Positions 1 to 12,076 of a DNA stretch of 64,000 bases are shown one piece after another. Below the pieces are notes generated by a model, which saw only the letters and a program-made list of their open reading frames with translations, searched no databases and had not been told where the DNA came from. Source of the stretch: Stachybotrys elegans. Taxonomy: Eukaryota; Ascomycota; Sordariomycetes; Hypocreales; Stachybotryaceae. Position 1 is the stretch's first letter. Each line of letters starts with the position of its first letter. The stretch is taken from positions 248,001-312,000 of the forward strand of contig JAGPNK010000018.1 of the NCBI GenBank assembly GCA_020746835.1, given 5' to 3'. A program made the position numbers and the translations under genes.

Positions 1-1097
1 ATCTTCTGTACTATACCAATCTAGATATACTATTATTTTCTTCTTTATCCATTCTTAGAACTCTATTTGAGTTATATAATGCTTTAATATCTACTTAAAA
101 TCTAAACACCATTCATAGCTCTTTTTATTATACCTTTGCAAAAGCCCCTTTGCCTTGCAATATTGCTAATTGGTTTTAATACTACTATAGGGCTGCACAG
201 TATACTATATACTTCTTATAGTAACATATCTTAAATAAATAGCCTCTAGAGAATCATAATGCAGTAGCAACTAAACTAAAGGATTATAAATAATAGATAC
301 CTCTTTAGTCTAAGGTACTTTAGTAGCAGCACTTGGTAAGACTAGAGCTAGGCTATTTAGTATAGCAAGGGGCTGAGAAATAATATATATGGATAATAGA
401 GAAGGAGAGCAGTTAAGTGCTATGGGCTTAGCGTAGGGAAAGTACTAACTGGCTTCCTTAGCAACTTCTATAACTGTGTCTAGAGAAGGTATATACTCTG
501 GCCCTAGATGTATTTCCATTTAATTAGCTAAAACAGAAGCTAAAACTAGGCCTGAGGTTATGCCTAGCTGCAGGATTAGACTTAAAATATAACCTGCCTG
601 TCTTAGCATTTCATAGAATCTCAGTAGGCAATTTTTAGAGGTTATTTTATGACTAACTATATAATATCTACTGTAGGTACTGGGAGCTCTCTTACTATAC
701 TTAACTATCTTAAATCCAGAGAGCTTGCATTTAGTGGTTATCTTTGGCTAAGTACACTATACCTCAAGTTAGTCTCTAGCTTGTATTAGCTCTAGCACAG
801 GTTATAGCTATACTATATCTCACTTTAAGTACCAGTGGAAATAGAAATCATTAAGTAAAAGAACTCTCCTTTCCTCTTTAAGCTTCTTTAAGGTATATAA
901 GCATAAGAGTTTATATAAAGTTATAAAAGTATAACTATAGCGAGCCTTATATAGTTTTTAAAGTAGCTACCATTGCTCTTGTACCTTACATAGAGCTTGG
1001 TATAAAACCCAGCCTTACACTGCCTTAAATAATACTCTAAAAACTTCTAGAGGTATCTACAATTTCTGGATAGCCTATATATATTTAAGTTCCTTCA

Positions 1098-2028
1098 GTT
1101 AGTTTATAATAGTATATTTCATTGCCTGCCAAACATTAAAGAGATTAAATATTAAAGTTTTAATATATAACTTAATTAGTAAATAGATACCTTTAGCCCT
1201 GGAATATATATATTAGTAGTTTATTTCTTACACTAAATGCCACAAGTTACCTGCCTTAAAGTCGCTATATTGCTAAAGTACAAGTGCTTGTCTACCTATA
1301 CTTTAACAATTTTCTCTTTATATAGCTTAAGCTAGTACATTTTAATATACCCTATAGACTTAAGGTATTTACTACTATATTTAAGTTTAAACTCAGCTAA
1401 TCGCTCTTTGAATATCTTTTTATCCAGGGAGGCAATAATTAAGTGCTAGAACACATAGAATTCATCCCACACTTTGCCTTTAGCCTGGTTTATTCCCCAA
1501 TTATTCTTAGAGGCAAAGAACAGTTAGCAGTGCTAGAAGATTGCTTTATTAACATACTAGAGGCAAAGCAGTGCTTTAGAGGAAGGAAACTAGATTGCTA
1601 TAGCATTCATAGCTACAAGGCATCTATCAGTTAGAATAACTAAGGGAAGCTTATGTTAATAGAGCAATCTAAGGTACTCTAGTGCCCATAAGTAATCCTC
1701 TTCTAATTTACCCAATAGAAAGGCAAACGCTATGTAGAAAGAATGCTAGTAGAAATTAACTCTAACTATATTAAGGAGTGGTATATAATGCTTGTTTGTT
1801 TTATATGTGCAATCCAATAATAAAACATCTAGGTTATACTATAAGTATGCCATAGAATCTAGATAAGCAAAAAAGATTGCTATTAGTTAATTGTCTAAGT
1901 CCAGACAGACTTAGCACTAAAAGGCTTCTTTATGTAATTAATTAACTAGCGCTTGGATACTGCTCTAGCCTTTATATAGGTCTCTTCTTATCTCCACAAT
2001 CCAATTGTATATATCTCATTAGGTTGCT
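1098..2028 (-). pseudogene. MULE transposase remnant (copy 1)
   Basis: This is the counterpart of the transposase remnant at 29470-30400 in copy 2, read on the minus strand. It is broken by many stop codons. The 63-residue plus-strand frame at 1443-1634 is only the antisense of this region. Boundaries are approximate. Confidence 0.7.
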
Positions 2029-2533
2029 AGCGTCTCCAAATAATTATAGAGATAAGTTCTTATATCTCGCAGAGTAGTTCTAGATATTACAAGATTAAAG
2101 ACAGTTACAGTATCTTACTCTTTAAATTATTAATATACTAGGTATATAGATAGATGCTTGCTTAGTGGGTAATTATACTTAGTGTATTCTTTATCTAGAC
2201 AATAGCTTAGGACCTATATACTTCTATCCTGTGATTCTTTAGTAAGAATAGAAAACTTATAACTAGTCCTTTGGCTTAAGATATAGCAAACTCATTTAGT
2301 AAATAAGCTTGGCAGTTATTTATTTCAGTTATATACATATACTACCTTAACCCGCCTATTCAGGGTCTTTATAGACTTGCTAGTAGTAAAAGTATATTTT
2401 TAAGGCTTTACCTAGGAATTAATAGCTACAAGAAAAGCTTTACATAATTTATATATGCCTTCCAGCAGGAGGATATCTTTTACAAATATTTGGGCTATTT
2501 CTAGCCTACAGCTTGATAACTAATTGCTACTTA

Positions 2534-2646
2534 AGAGTATATCTTGTATATACTAATGGGAGGAGGTATTCAGTAGTGATTAGTCAGTAGGCATGCCCTA
2601 GCGCCCGAGGATAAATGGGCGCCCAGGCGCCCACCTATCAGTCGCC
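2534..2646. repeat. Terminal inverted repeat of MULE copy 1
   Basis: About 113 bp, matching 28852-28964 and the complement of 31790-31902. The last 50 bases are GC-rich and stay conserved while the element interior is strongly AT-rich. Confidence 0.85.
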
Positions 2647-3026
2647 CTTATCTCTCGACTTGCGGTGCGTTTTATTGCGTTATTATCTCCAGGTGATATG
2701 GCTGTGAACCAGGATTCCGTCGATGACCGGATCCATTGACTAAGAACAGAGGGGATCATCTTGGTTCCTCTTCGGCGATCTTCCGAATCTCAGGACATTC
2801 TGTTCGGCCTGTTGACTGGCGAAGGTCACGTAAACTCCACGTGTCCGACGTCGGGACCTGGGCGTTTGCCGTCGCTAATCGAAAGCCCAGCATCGTCGTC
2901 CCGATAAGACTGTGGCAGTTCCTAACGGTCGCGCAGCTGTATTTTTGGAAGCGTAAATCACTCTTTCTACGGCCCAACGGCAATTCTAGGCTACCAGCGA
3001 AGAAGATACCTGCTTCTTCTGTCAAG
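2647..3026. other. Intergenic: transposon flank to hydantoinase start
   Basis: Base composition returns to normal immediately after the transposon end at 2646. This 380-bp stretch must hold the promoter of the hydantoinase gene. I see no convincing TATA box and no gene. Confidence 0.5.
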
Positions 3027-6000
3027 ATGAGTGCACGCGCACTCAGGATCGGAGTCGATGTTGGCGGGTAAAGTTGGCTACACAACCACTCTACAATACC
3101 ACTCGCTAATCTTGGTCCCAGAACAAACACAGACGGTGTCATTCTTGACCTCACCCGCTCATCCCAGCCGGACAGGGGCATTGTAGCCTGGAAAAAGTCC
3201 AGCACAACCCGAAATCCCAGCGATGGCATCAACAATGTTATCAAGGAGATGTTTGAGCAGTCCAACATAAATCTTGAGGATGTAGCCAGTGTCACAATCG
3301 GAACAACGCATTTTATTAATGCAGTTGTGGAAATGGATCAGTCTCGCTTGGCCAGGGTTGCAGTTATTCGTCTCTGCGGACCATTCTCCAAGGACATTCC
3401 TATCGGTATCGACTGGCCTCCCCAATTGCGGGACATTATCTGCAGTCACCGCAGTCTGGTAAACGGCGGCCTTGAGATTGACGGTAATCTCATTGCCGAC
3501 TTGGACGAGGAGGCAGTGAGGCGGGAGTGCCAGGTCATCAAATCCAAGGGCATTAAGAGCATCGCCATTGTCGGTATCTTCAGCCCCATCGACGTTGTCT
3601 ATAAGCAGGAAGAGAGGGTTGCTGAAATCATTCGGGAGGAATATCCCGAAGCCGATGTCGTCTGCTCCAAACATGTGGCCAATATCGGGTTTCTCGAGCG
3701 TGAGAATGCGGCCATCCTAAACGCCTCTATCCTTCAGTTTGCTCGGAAGACTATTCACTCATTCCAAGACGCCATTCACCGCCTAAACCTGAGGTGTCCC
3801 GTCTTCGTGACCCAAAATGACGGCACCATTCTTTCCGCCAGCGCCGCAGCTCGGCTGCCAATCCGCACATTCTCCAGTGGACCGACCAACAGCATGAGGG
3901 GCGCGGCTTTCCTCATGCAGGACCAAGAGAAGGAAGCCATGATGGTTGTCGACATTGGAGGCACCACAACAGACGTTGGCCTGCTTCAGAAGAACGGTTT
4001 CCCGCGGCAGGCAGCAGCCTACAGCGAAATCTCTGGTGTGCGGACCAACTTCTCCTACCCCGATGTTAGAAGCATCGGCCTCGGAGGAGGATCAGTGGTT
4101 GGTCGAGATAAGGAAGGCAAGTTGACAGTAGGCCCTGAGAGCGTGGGTTACCAGATCAGGCAGAAAGCGCTTGTCTTTGGTGGCGACATTCCCACAGCAA
4201 CCGACTACACAGTGCTCGGGAACAAGGACGTGGACATCGGCGATCGATCCTTGGTTGAAAGCACGCCTCTAAAAGACAGCCTCGCCGAATTCAAGGCCAA
4301 GGTAAAGACCATGTTGGAAACAATTGTCGATACTATGAAGACATCGCCAGAGGATATCCCGGTTGTCCTTGTCGGAGGCGGTGCTGTCGTGGCTCCCGAC
4401 AGCCTGGCGGGTGCTAGCAAGGTGGTCAAGCCGAACTGGTCGGGCGTCGCCAATGCCATCGGTGCTGCTACTGCTCGTGTTAGTGGAGTTGTCGATATGG
4501 TCGTCAATACGGAGAGTAAGTCCAAGGATGATATATTGGATGAGCTTTCCAAGGCAGCGGTGGACAAGGCCGTGGCTGCGGGCGCCTTGAGAGAGACTGT
4601 TACTATTGCCGAGGTGGAAAGTTTCCCGCTCCAGGTACGCTGATATTAGGCTCCCGAACATGAAAACTACTAATGCCAGGTATCTAGTACATTGCGAATA
4701 AGTCGAGGATGATCATTAAAGCCGTTGGCGACTTTGACTACTCGCGAACTGACTTGGACGCTGATGCAGCGCAGTTGACAGTGGGCAGCGATGAGTTTGC
4801 CGACGATTCAAACCACGTTGCCCAAAAGACTGCAAATAACGAGGGATCAGGCAAGGACAAGCCAGGGGCTTCTCAGGTAGAATTTACCAAGGACTACATC
4901 TCTTCCTATGTTCCCAAGGTGTTGAACAGGCAATGGTTCCTTTCGGAGACCGACTTGCAGTTCATCACTATTGGGTGCTACATCCTGGGTACCGGAGGCG
5001 GAGGTAACCCTTATCAACATTATCTGCGTCTGCGCGAGATGCATCGTGCCGGCGCTGTTCTAAGGGTTATTGCACCCAACGATTTGAAGGACGATGATAT
5101 TGTGGCATGCGGAGGTGGCAAGGGATCACCACAAGTCTCGGTTGAGAAACCCTACGGCGATGAGTATGTCTTTGCCCAGGTATTTTGATAACTCTCCAGC
5201 GCTAACGTTTGACCAGGATGTTGGAGTCGCAGAGAGAATTGTACGCGTTTCTGAAGGTAAAACCGACGGCAGTCATCCCTCTTGAAATTGGCGGAGGCAA
5301 TGGCCTCCAGGGTCTTATTATCGGCGCTTCTACAAGCCTAGACATCCCGGCCATAGATGGCGATTGGATGGGTAGAGCGTATCCTGTATCGTGGCAAACC
5401 ACCCCAGTTGTATTCGAGAAGAAGGCCATGATGATTCCCACCTGTATATCGGATGGAAACGGAAGAATTCTGGTGAGTGAAACTGTCGAGAGGCATGGGT
5501 TTGATACTAATGTTCCCTTTCCAGCTCATGACAAAGGCACCAACAGAGCTGGATGCTGAGCGTGCTCTTCGAGCTGCCCTGTCGCAGATGGGATCTCACG
5601 TGGGCTGTGCAAAGGGCCCCGTGAGTGGGAAAAACACCAAGGCCTGGGTCGTGGAGAACACAATGTCGCTATCGTGGAGAATTGGGCGTGCAGTATCGCT
5701 ATCACGCTGCACAAACATGGTTGACACAGTGGCCGAGTCCATCATCAACGAAGTTGGTGGTCCAGAGTCTGCTCGAGTTCTTTTCAAGGGCAAGATCGTT
5801 GGTGTCGAGCGTACCTTGAGAATGGGACATGCCTACGGCGAAGTTATTATTGAGTCTTCAGCTGATGGCGATGAGGCACCTGGAACGGCAAAGGAGAGGC
5901 TCATCATTCCGTTCAAAAACGAAAATATATATGCGAAGAAGGTTGGGGTCGACGGCAAAGAAGAGGTAAGCAGACTTCAATGCACCAAGCCATAACTCCT

Positions 6001-6304
6001 ACATCTCTTCGACGTTATGAACGGCCATCGCGCTGACATCTTTATCCAGATCATTGCTATTGTTCCTGATCTGGTTTGCGTTATAGACTCGCAGAATGGA
6101 GAGGCTCTTGGTACGCAAGAATACCGGTACGGACTCCCCGTTGTTGTTCTGGGTATCACGGCATCGGAGAAATGGACCTCGACAGAGAGGGGTATTGAGA
6201 TTGGTGGCCCCAAGGGCTTCGGCTTTGATGACCTGGAGTACAAGCCTCTTGGGAAATTCAGCAAGCCCCGGAGTGTGATTGATGAGTTTGACGTTTCTTC
6301 CTAA
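3027..6304 (+). CDS. Hydantoinase/oxoprolinase fused to a DUF917 domain
   Basis: Six exons: 3027-3067, 3122-4634, 4688-5163, 5217-5472, 5525-5965 and 6050-6304, giving 993 aa. The first residues carry the ASKHA-type phosphate-binding motif GVDVGGTNTD; the intron splits its second glycine codon. A second motif, VDIGGTTTDVG, lies near residue 315, and GGGSVVG and VLVGGG follow, as in HyuA. From about residue 600 (near ILGTGGGGNPY) the protein becomes a DUF917 domain. Family members hydrolyse hydantoins or 5-oxoproline-like rings with ATP, probably in the cytosol; the actual substrate is not shown. This two-domain arrangement is known in fungi. The gene converges on the aldehyde dehydrogenase, and their stop codons are 166 bp apart. 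Confidence 0.93.
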
Positions 6305-6470
6305 TGCTACGACTGTGGTGTGGATTGAGGAGAGGGATGGGGTTTCAAGAGCCAAATGGGAGATGGATGGCACATGTTGCCTTGATACATGCACATGATC
6401 TTTTACGCACGTAATCTTTTGACGAACATCTGAAATGTTTGTGTAATATGGTTTGGCAACTTTGCTTTAT

Positions 6471-8103
6471 CTATTCAGTCATGTTGACATGGATAGCCTT
6501 GACGTTGGAGTATGCTTCCAGTCCAGCTTGCCCGAGTTCCCGACCAATGCCACTCTGCTTTACTCCTCCAAAGGGTATACGCCAGTCGCTGTCGTTGCTC
6601 GAGTTAATCCATACCATGCCAGCCTCAATCTTCCGCGCAAGACGGTGTGCCTTGGTCAGGTTCTTTGTGAATATGGCGCTACCGAGGCCATACTCGGTGT
6701 CATTGGCCAGCTTGATGGCCTCCTCGTCTGTTTCGAAGCGACTAATGACAACGAACGGGCCGAAGACCTCCTCGCGGAAGACGCGCATCTTGGGGTCGAC
6801 GTTTGCAAAGACGGTGGGCTTGATGAAGAATCCCTTCCCGTTGCCGACATTCTCAGGCTCGCCGCCACGAACAAGCGTGGCGCCCTCTTCCTTGCCGACA
6901 CTGATGTAGTTCTTGACCCTCTCGTATTGGGCCTTGGTTACCTGAGGCCCCTGGAAGGTGTTTTCATCAAAGGGGTCGCCGACGACAGAGAGATCGTTGA
7001 TCTTCTTCAAAAATGCCTCGAGGAAGGTATCGTAGACCTTGGAGTGAACCAGCAGGCGAGAAGTGGCGGTGCAAATCTGGCCCTGGTTGGACATGATACC
7101 GATGTGCGCCCACTCCGCGGCCTTGTCCAGATCGGCATCATCAAAGACAATTAGAGGGCTCTTGCCACCCGTCTCGAGCGTGATATTCTTGAGCGTGTTG
7201 CTGGCCATCTTCATGATCTGTCGGGCGGTGCTAGTAGATCCTGTAAAGGCAACCTTGTCGACGTTGGGGTGGGAAGCGATTGCGGCGCCAGTAACGGATC
7301 CAACTCCGTTGAGGATGTTGACTACACCAGGCGGGAAGCCAGCCTCTGTGATGAGGTTGGCGAGGACCAGAATCGAGAGGGGCGTTTGTTCTGCGGGCTT
7401 GAGGACGACTGTGTTTCCGCAGGCGAGCGCCGGGCCCAGCTTCCACGCCGCCATGCTGAGAGGGTAGTTCCAGCTGCGATGATTAGAAGCACTCTTCGGA
7501 TAGGCCATGCGAGGCAAAGTGAGGAGACGTACGGAATGATTTGGCCGCAAACACCGACTGGCTCTCGGACGGTGTAGGCAAACTTGGCTGGAGTCGTCTC
7601 GATGACCTGGCCAAAGATTTTATCGGCGAAGCCAGCGTAGTACCTCAGCGTGCCCGTCACCTCGGCCAGATCCTCGTTCAGAGCGACCTGGTACGGCTTT
7701 CCATTGTCCCAGGTCTCAATTGTGGCCAGTATCTCCTTGTTCTCCTCGACAAGATCTGCGAGGCGGTTCATGAGACGACCTCGATCAGTCCCCGCCGTTT
7801 CGCCCCATGGCCCGTGGAGCGCGGCGCGAGCAGCGGCGACGGCCTTGTCCACGTCGTCTGCGCTGGCGGCGTGCACGTCGACGATTTTCTCCTCGTTCCT
7901 ATGACGCTATGCTTGAGCAGATGATAACTCGCGGGAGGGCCGAGGGGAGGGACTTCCGCCCGGTAAGCTTACGTGGGGTTGATGCTGGTGATGGTGCTGC
8001 CGTCACTCGATGGCACCCACTCGTTGTTGATGAACAAGCCGATGGGTTGGGTGTATCGCTTGCCATTGGGAGCCTCAAGCTCGGTCGAAAGCTGGGGAGC
8101 CAT
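6471..8103 (-). CDS. NAD(P)-dependent aldehyde dehydrogenase
   Basis: Three exons on the minus strand (8103-7973, 7898-7533, 7473-6471) give 499 aa, the usual length for fungal ALDH. Visible motifs are the cofactor region around IIPWNYP and KPAEQTP, VAFTGSTSTAR, the catalytic glutamate in LETGGKSP, the catalytic cysteine in NQGQICTA and the EEVFGPF block. No targeting sequence is obvious, so a cytosolic enzyme oxidising aliphatic or acetaldehyde-type substrates is likely. ATG 8103 was chosen because it opens the usual short N-terminus before the FINNEWV motif. Its closeness to the hydantoinase suggests a shared catabolic role, but that is inference. Confidence 0.95.
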
Positions 8104-9352
8104 GGCGAGAGGTATGCGAGGCACGGTAATGGGCCGAATGGATAATCTCTGTCTCAACCACAGGTGACGATATTATTATTTGTAGCACCAGCCGTCCGTT
8201 TGTTATCAGTAGCGACGGGTATCATGACCGGGTATGGCATGGACATGATCAACCCCGCAGCAATACCCCTCCTCGTCTGCCCGCGCGCCGATGACGACGG
8301 CGTGCACTATCAGTTTATCAGGGTGGCGTATCATTCCCCAATTTGGCCATTTGTAAGCCTCGTGTCCTGGCAAGGAACTTTGCTAAGGTATGGGATGGCC
8401 GGCTGACACATGCTTGGCTATGAAACATGGCCGCCTCTTTATTTGCCGGCTTTGCAATCTGGAATCTTTAGAAGCATTGAGAAGCTTTTGGTGTCCTCTC
8501 CGTTTGGAGTGATGGCAGATCATCCACTGTTTCTGCAATCAGGTTATCCCTGTAATCCATTCATCTTGAGGGATACGGATGTATTCACGAGCAGCTTACC
8601 TATGAGCAATCGCGCAGAGATATTGCCGGTTTCTTCTGTCCGCCATCAGGTATCTATCTTCAGAGCAAAGCAGATATCCTGAGGTGGAGGTCGTAATTGT
8701 CAGCAGTCCCCTACTGGAACGGATTTGAGGGTGCACAAAAGGCGGAGCGTGCTGACACCGCAATTTCCCTTCCAGATGGATTGATGGCGATGACGGTAGG
8801 GGCTGGAACCTATCCCGGCCATGACAAGAGAATGCGTTCATGCAACTCTTCATTACCTCCACTAGACTGGCGGACTTTAGGCTTCCGCGCATGCAACAAG
8901 CCATGGTGGCTGGCATTCACTGACAGGGTGGCTGGCCCGGCAAGGAGAATGCATCGAGGGAAATAAAAATGGGGAGCAGAGCAGCCAAGCCATGCCGAGG
9001 GGGCTTAGCAAGGGCAAATCGTACCCTGCCGCCTCAGTCAAATGGCACACTTGTATTCCCTTGACAGAATGGCATAGGGCCATCGAAGGTCCCTGAGTCT
9101 TCTGGAGCTTCTAGCCCGATTTGCGACAGACGCAGCGACGTCCCCGTTTCCAGACCAGCCAAGCAGCCGCGGAGGATTTAAACCCATGCTGATGGCTACC
9201 CGAGATTATAAATAAGCTTCGTCCAGGGACTTTGGCGATATCGATAATCGTTTTGGCGTCGCATTGCATCAAGGGATAACTGGTCGTCTCCAGCCGACTC
9301 CAAGCTTTTACAATCATCTTCGCCCATTCACAGCCGTCTGCGTTGCGTGTAG
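8104..9352. other. Intergenic between divergent ALDH and Zn2Cys6 regulator
   Basis: 1.25 kb between two divergently transcribed genes; it must hold both promoters. Short overlapping frames on both strands show no family resemblance. A TATA-like site lies at 9207-9214. Confidence 0.5.
9207..9214 (+). promoter_or_regulatory. TATA-like box of the Zn2Cys6 gene
   Basis: TATAAATA, 139 bp upstream of the start codon at 9353. Confidence 0.4.
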
Positions 9353-10898
9353 ATGCCGGCAGTTCCGACCAGTCTGGGCTGCGATGCCTGTCGTAAGCAA
9401 AAGAAAGGGGTACAGTTGTACAGAGCCTTTACCTTTCCCGATGGGCTAATAATCAGTGCAGTGCGACAAAGTCAAGCCAAGCTGTGGGAGATGCAAGAGG
9501 CTTGGGATAGCCTGCGTGGGGAGTGGAATCAGAAGATACATGTTCAAGCCAGCCCAGTACACAGGCCAAGCCATGGTCCTTTCCCCTCCAGCGAAGCCCC
9601 CAAGCAGCGAAGCGTCCCGGGTTGCCTCGAGTCTAGTGCACATATTGAAGGTCGATGACCTCCGATACGATATCCGAGCCTATGGGGGTCAGTTCATCGA
9701 GGGTCTGCCACGCCGTGTTGGGAGCAGCTCTGCCTTCGATTCCTCGGTCGCCGCCCTGGTTGCCTGCTACAACTCGCTTCAACATGGCAAATCCCATGTG
9801 GATGCGCTGGCCAAGTACGGAACGGCATTGAAGGCATTGAGAAAATCCTTGAGCGACGAGTCGCAGCCCCTCACCGAAAAGATCTATTCAATCTATCTCA
9901 TCTACGTCTGCCAGGTGAATAGCGCCCAAGTTGGTCTCTTTGCTGATACTCACGCCATGTCCGCCAGGAATGGATCGACCGCAGGCCACAAGGTGTGAAT
10001 GAACATCGCACAATGCTAGCTAAACTCGTGCAAGAAGCCGCCGAGAGCGGAACATTGCATCTCATACCCCCAGAGTTCATCTATGGACTTTGTCAATTGA
10101 TCGTAAGTCATGGTCCTATCCTATCCGCGAGGTACCCGAGGTTGACACGGCCAGGTCTGGGAGAGCATGACGAATCATCAGCTCGAGATTGGCGATTGGT
10201 TCTTTGACGCACTCGACGCGTCGGCACAAGATGCGCGGCCCTATAAAGCGAGGCCAGGCGCATACATCACGCTCGACATCCGGTCCCATGGAGAGTTGGC
10301 AGTATACATACGAGACCCAAGGCGGCATCACTACCAATTGCAGTGCATGTATGCCCTTCTCAAACGCGAGAAGCCGCAAATCGCATTGGCGCTCGCCCAT
10401 TTCACCAAGCTATCGATGCTGCCAGGGGCGACAACCACCACCAAGCGCATATGCCTTGCCCACCAGCATGCGTACGCCTTGATTCTCGACGTGGGCGCGG
10501 TGCTGAATGCCGTTTTGCGCGCCCTGGAAGACTCGTTTTGCCTGGAAATCGAGTCGCGCCACATCTGCGACGAGGCCATTCGTCTGGCCGAGCAATGCCG
10601 GGCGCTGCGACCCTTTGGATCGGCCCTCATATTAGAGGTCCTGAAGAGTATCTGGGCCACGACCGTCGACAGGTACCGTTGCGACGAGGTCGACAAGCTG
10701 CTGCGGGAGTTTTCTTCCGACTTTCGGTGGTGCAACGATCTGACAGAACAACAATGGTTCAGATGTCAAATGGATGAGATGACGGCCTTTCATAGACGAG
10801 CTCGCGGCGCTCCGCCAATGGTGCCCAGCCAAACAACAGGGGGCTTGGACTATCCTGCAAGCCAGTTAGCTAGTAAGGGATCCTGCGTGATTCTCTAA
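9353..10898 (+). CDS. Zn2Cys6 transcription factor
   Basis: Four exons (9353-9409, 9462-9914, 9968-10102, 10155-10898) give 462 aa. The first intron falls inside the zinc cluster. With GGG joined to TGC the cysteine spacing becomes CX2CX6CX6CX2CX6C, a perfect Zn2Cys6 binuclear cluster at about residues 10-36, and this fixed the splice choice. The rest is a helical region of the kind found after fungal zinc clusters, without a clear Fungal_trans signature by eye. It lies between the ALDH and the ABCG transporter and could regulate either. The target is unknown. Confidence 0.9.
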
Positions 10899-12076
10899 TG
10901 TACAATACCATTTCCTCGCTCACCGCTGCCTGTAGATTAAATGTGATTTGTGCCCGAATCTCCACATGTTCTCCTCCAGTTCACCTAGGTGAACGGCGAT
11001 GTCTCATGACAGTGGAGGGCCTGTCTTCTTAGCTCCGATTCAGTGTCTGGTCTCGGGGATGCTTGCTCTCACCTGGTCGCCGAAGCTAGTCGCTACCGAC
11101 CGACGGCTCGGGCTTGGTAGAACCAGATCATTAGCTCAAACAGCCCCCACGCTCGCATTTGAGAGCAACTTGACAGCCTCACCATCACATACGACCATAC
11201 CTATCAGAAAATACGGGGTCCCGTCCGCTCCCCCAGCGTCAAACTGATAAGGGGCAGATTAGTAGTTGGGTCGGTGACGACCAGCGAACACCGGCTGTTG
11301 TATGTTCTTTTGCCTCTTTTTGCCGGTCAGGATGGAGGTACTCCAACCTGTCACGGTCGTGGGTGCACTGAATGCATGACCGGCCAGACGAATAGATCCG
11401 GGCATCGCAAGGGCAGGGACACGTGGCGGAGGAAATAGTCTACTGGAAAATTGCATTCTTCGATGGCTGAGATTTTACTTGGTGTATGCTGATGAGCCCC
11501 ATTATTGTTAGTACGCTAGCACGGGCCGGAATCCAAGAACTGCCACAATCTGCAATCAGGTGGCCGAGTGTTGACAGGGGAAAGGGGGGAGCCGAGAATA
11601 ACAACTTTTGTCTGGACCCCGAAATCACAAGCCCGAACGGCAACCAAACAGTGGTTCGCAGTGGAATCCCAAGTGCCAATTGATTCGCCGAGTCGTCTCT
11701 GGCTAACGGAATACGGCTTCTTTTTGGCCCTGGGCTGACCTTGCTTGGCCTTGGGGCTTAGCGTCAGCCCACAGACCGCCAATCATGGCTGCCACATGGA
11801 TGGTTCGTCCGGTTGGTGGGTAGCTGAGCTCGGGGACCACAACGTTGGAGTAAGCGGAAGTAGGCTGACCTTGGTTGCCTTGTAGGGTGACTTCGCCGAC
11901 TGAGTCTGACAGTGAGACCAGGCATAAGACAGCATCAGCAACTGTACATATACAAAGCCCTGTTCTAGAATCATGCAAGAAGTCTCTCTCTTCTTTAAGC
12001 AAACACCACCTATCAACGGGTTCCTTTGGGTTGTAATTTTTTGTTCTATCCTTCTCCCCCCAGACTGACCACCAAT
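10899..12076. other. Intergenic upstream of ABCG transporter
   Basis: 1.18 kb between the regulator's stop codon and the transporter's start. Short frames on both strands look random. A long promoter would be normal for an inducible ABC transporter. Confidence 0.45.

Larger units (their letters stand above)
1..2646 (-). mobile_element. MULE-type DNA transposon, copy 1 (cut by window edge, RIP-like decay)
   Basis: This AT-rich, TA-rich block is the reverse complement of 28852-31497. Positions in the two copies add up to about 31498, so they are nearly collinear. Its right end (2534-2646) matches the terminal inverted repeat of copy 2, including the GC-rich palindromic core and the terminal bases CAGTCGCC. 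The other end lies outside the window. Coding sense is the minus strand. No long open frame survives, and the differences between the copies are mostly C:G to T:A changes, as RIP would leave. The family call comes from the transposase remnant seen better in copy 2. Confidence 0.87.

Noticed and set aside
1443..1634. 63-codon frame in the AT-rich block (and its twin 29855-30055)
   Set aside because: Conserved between the two copies only because it is antisense to the transposase remnant.
2756..3674. Minus-strand frames of 171 and 179 codons opposite the hydantoinase
   Set aside because: Shadow frames of a well-supported plus-strand gene.
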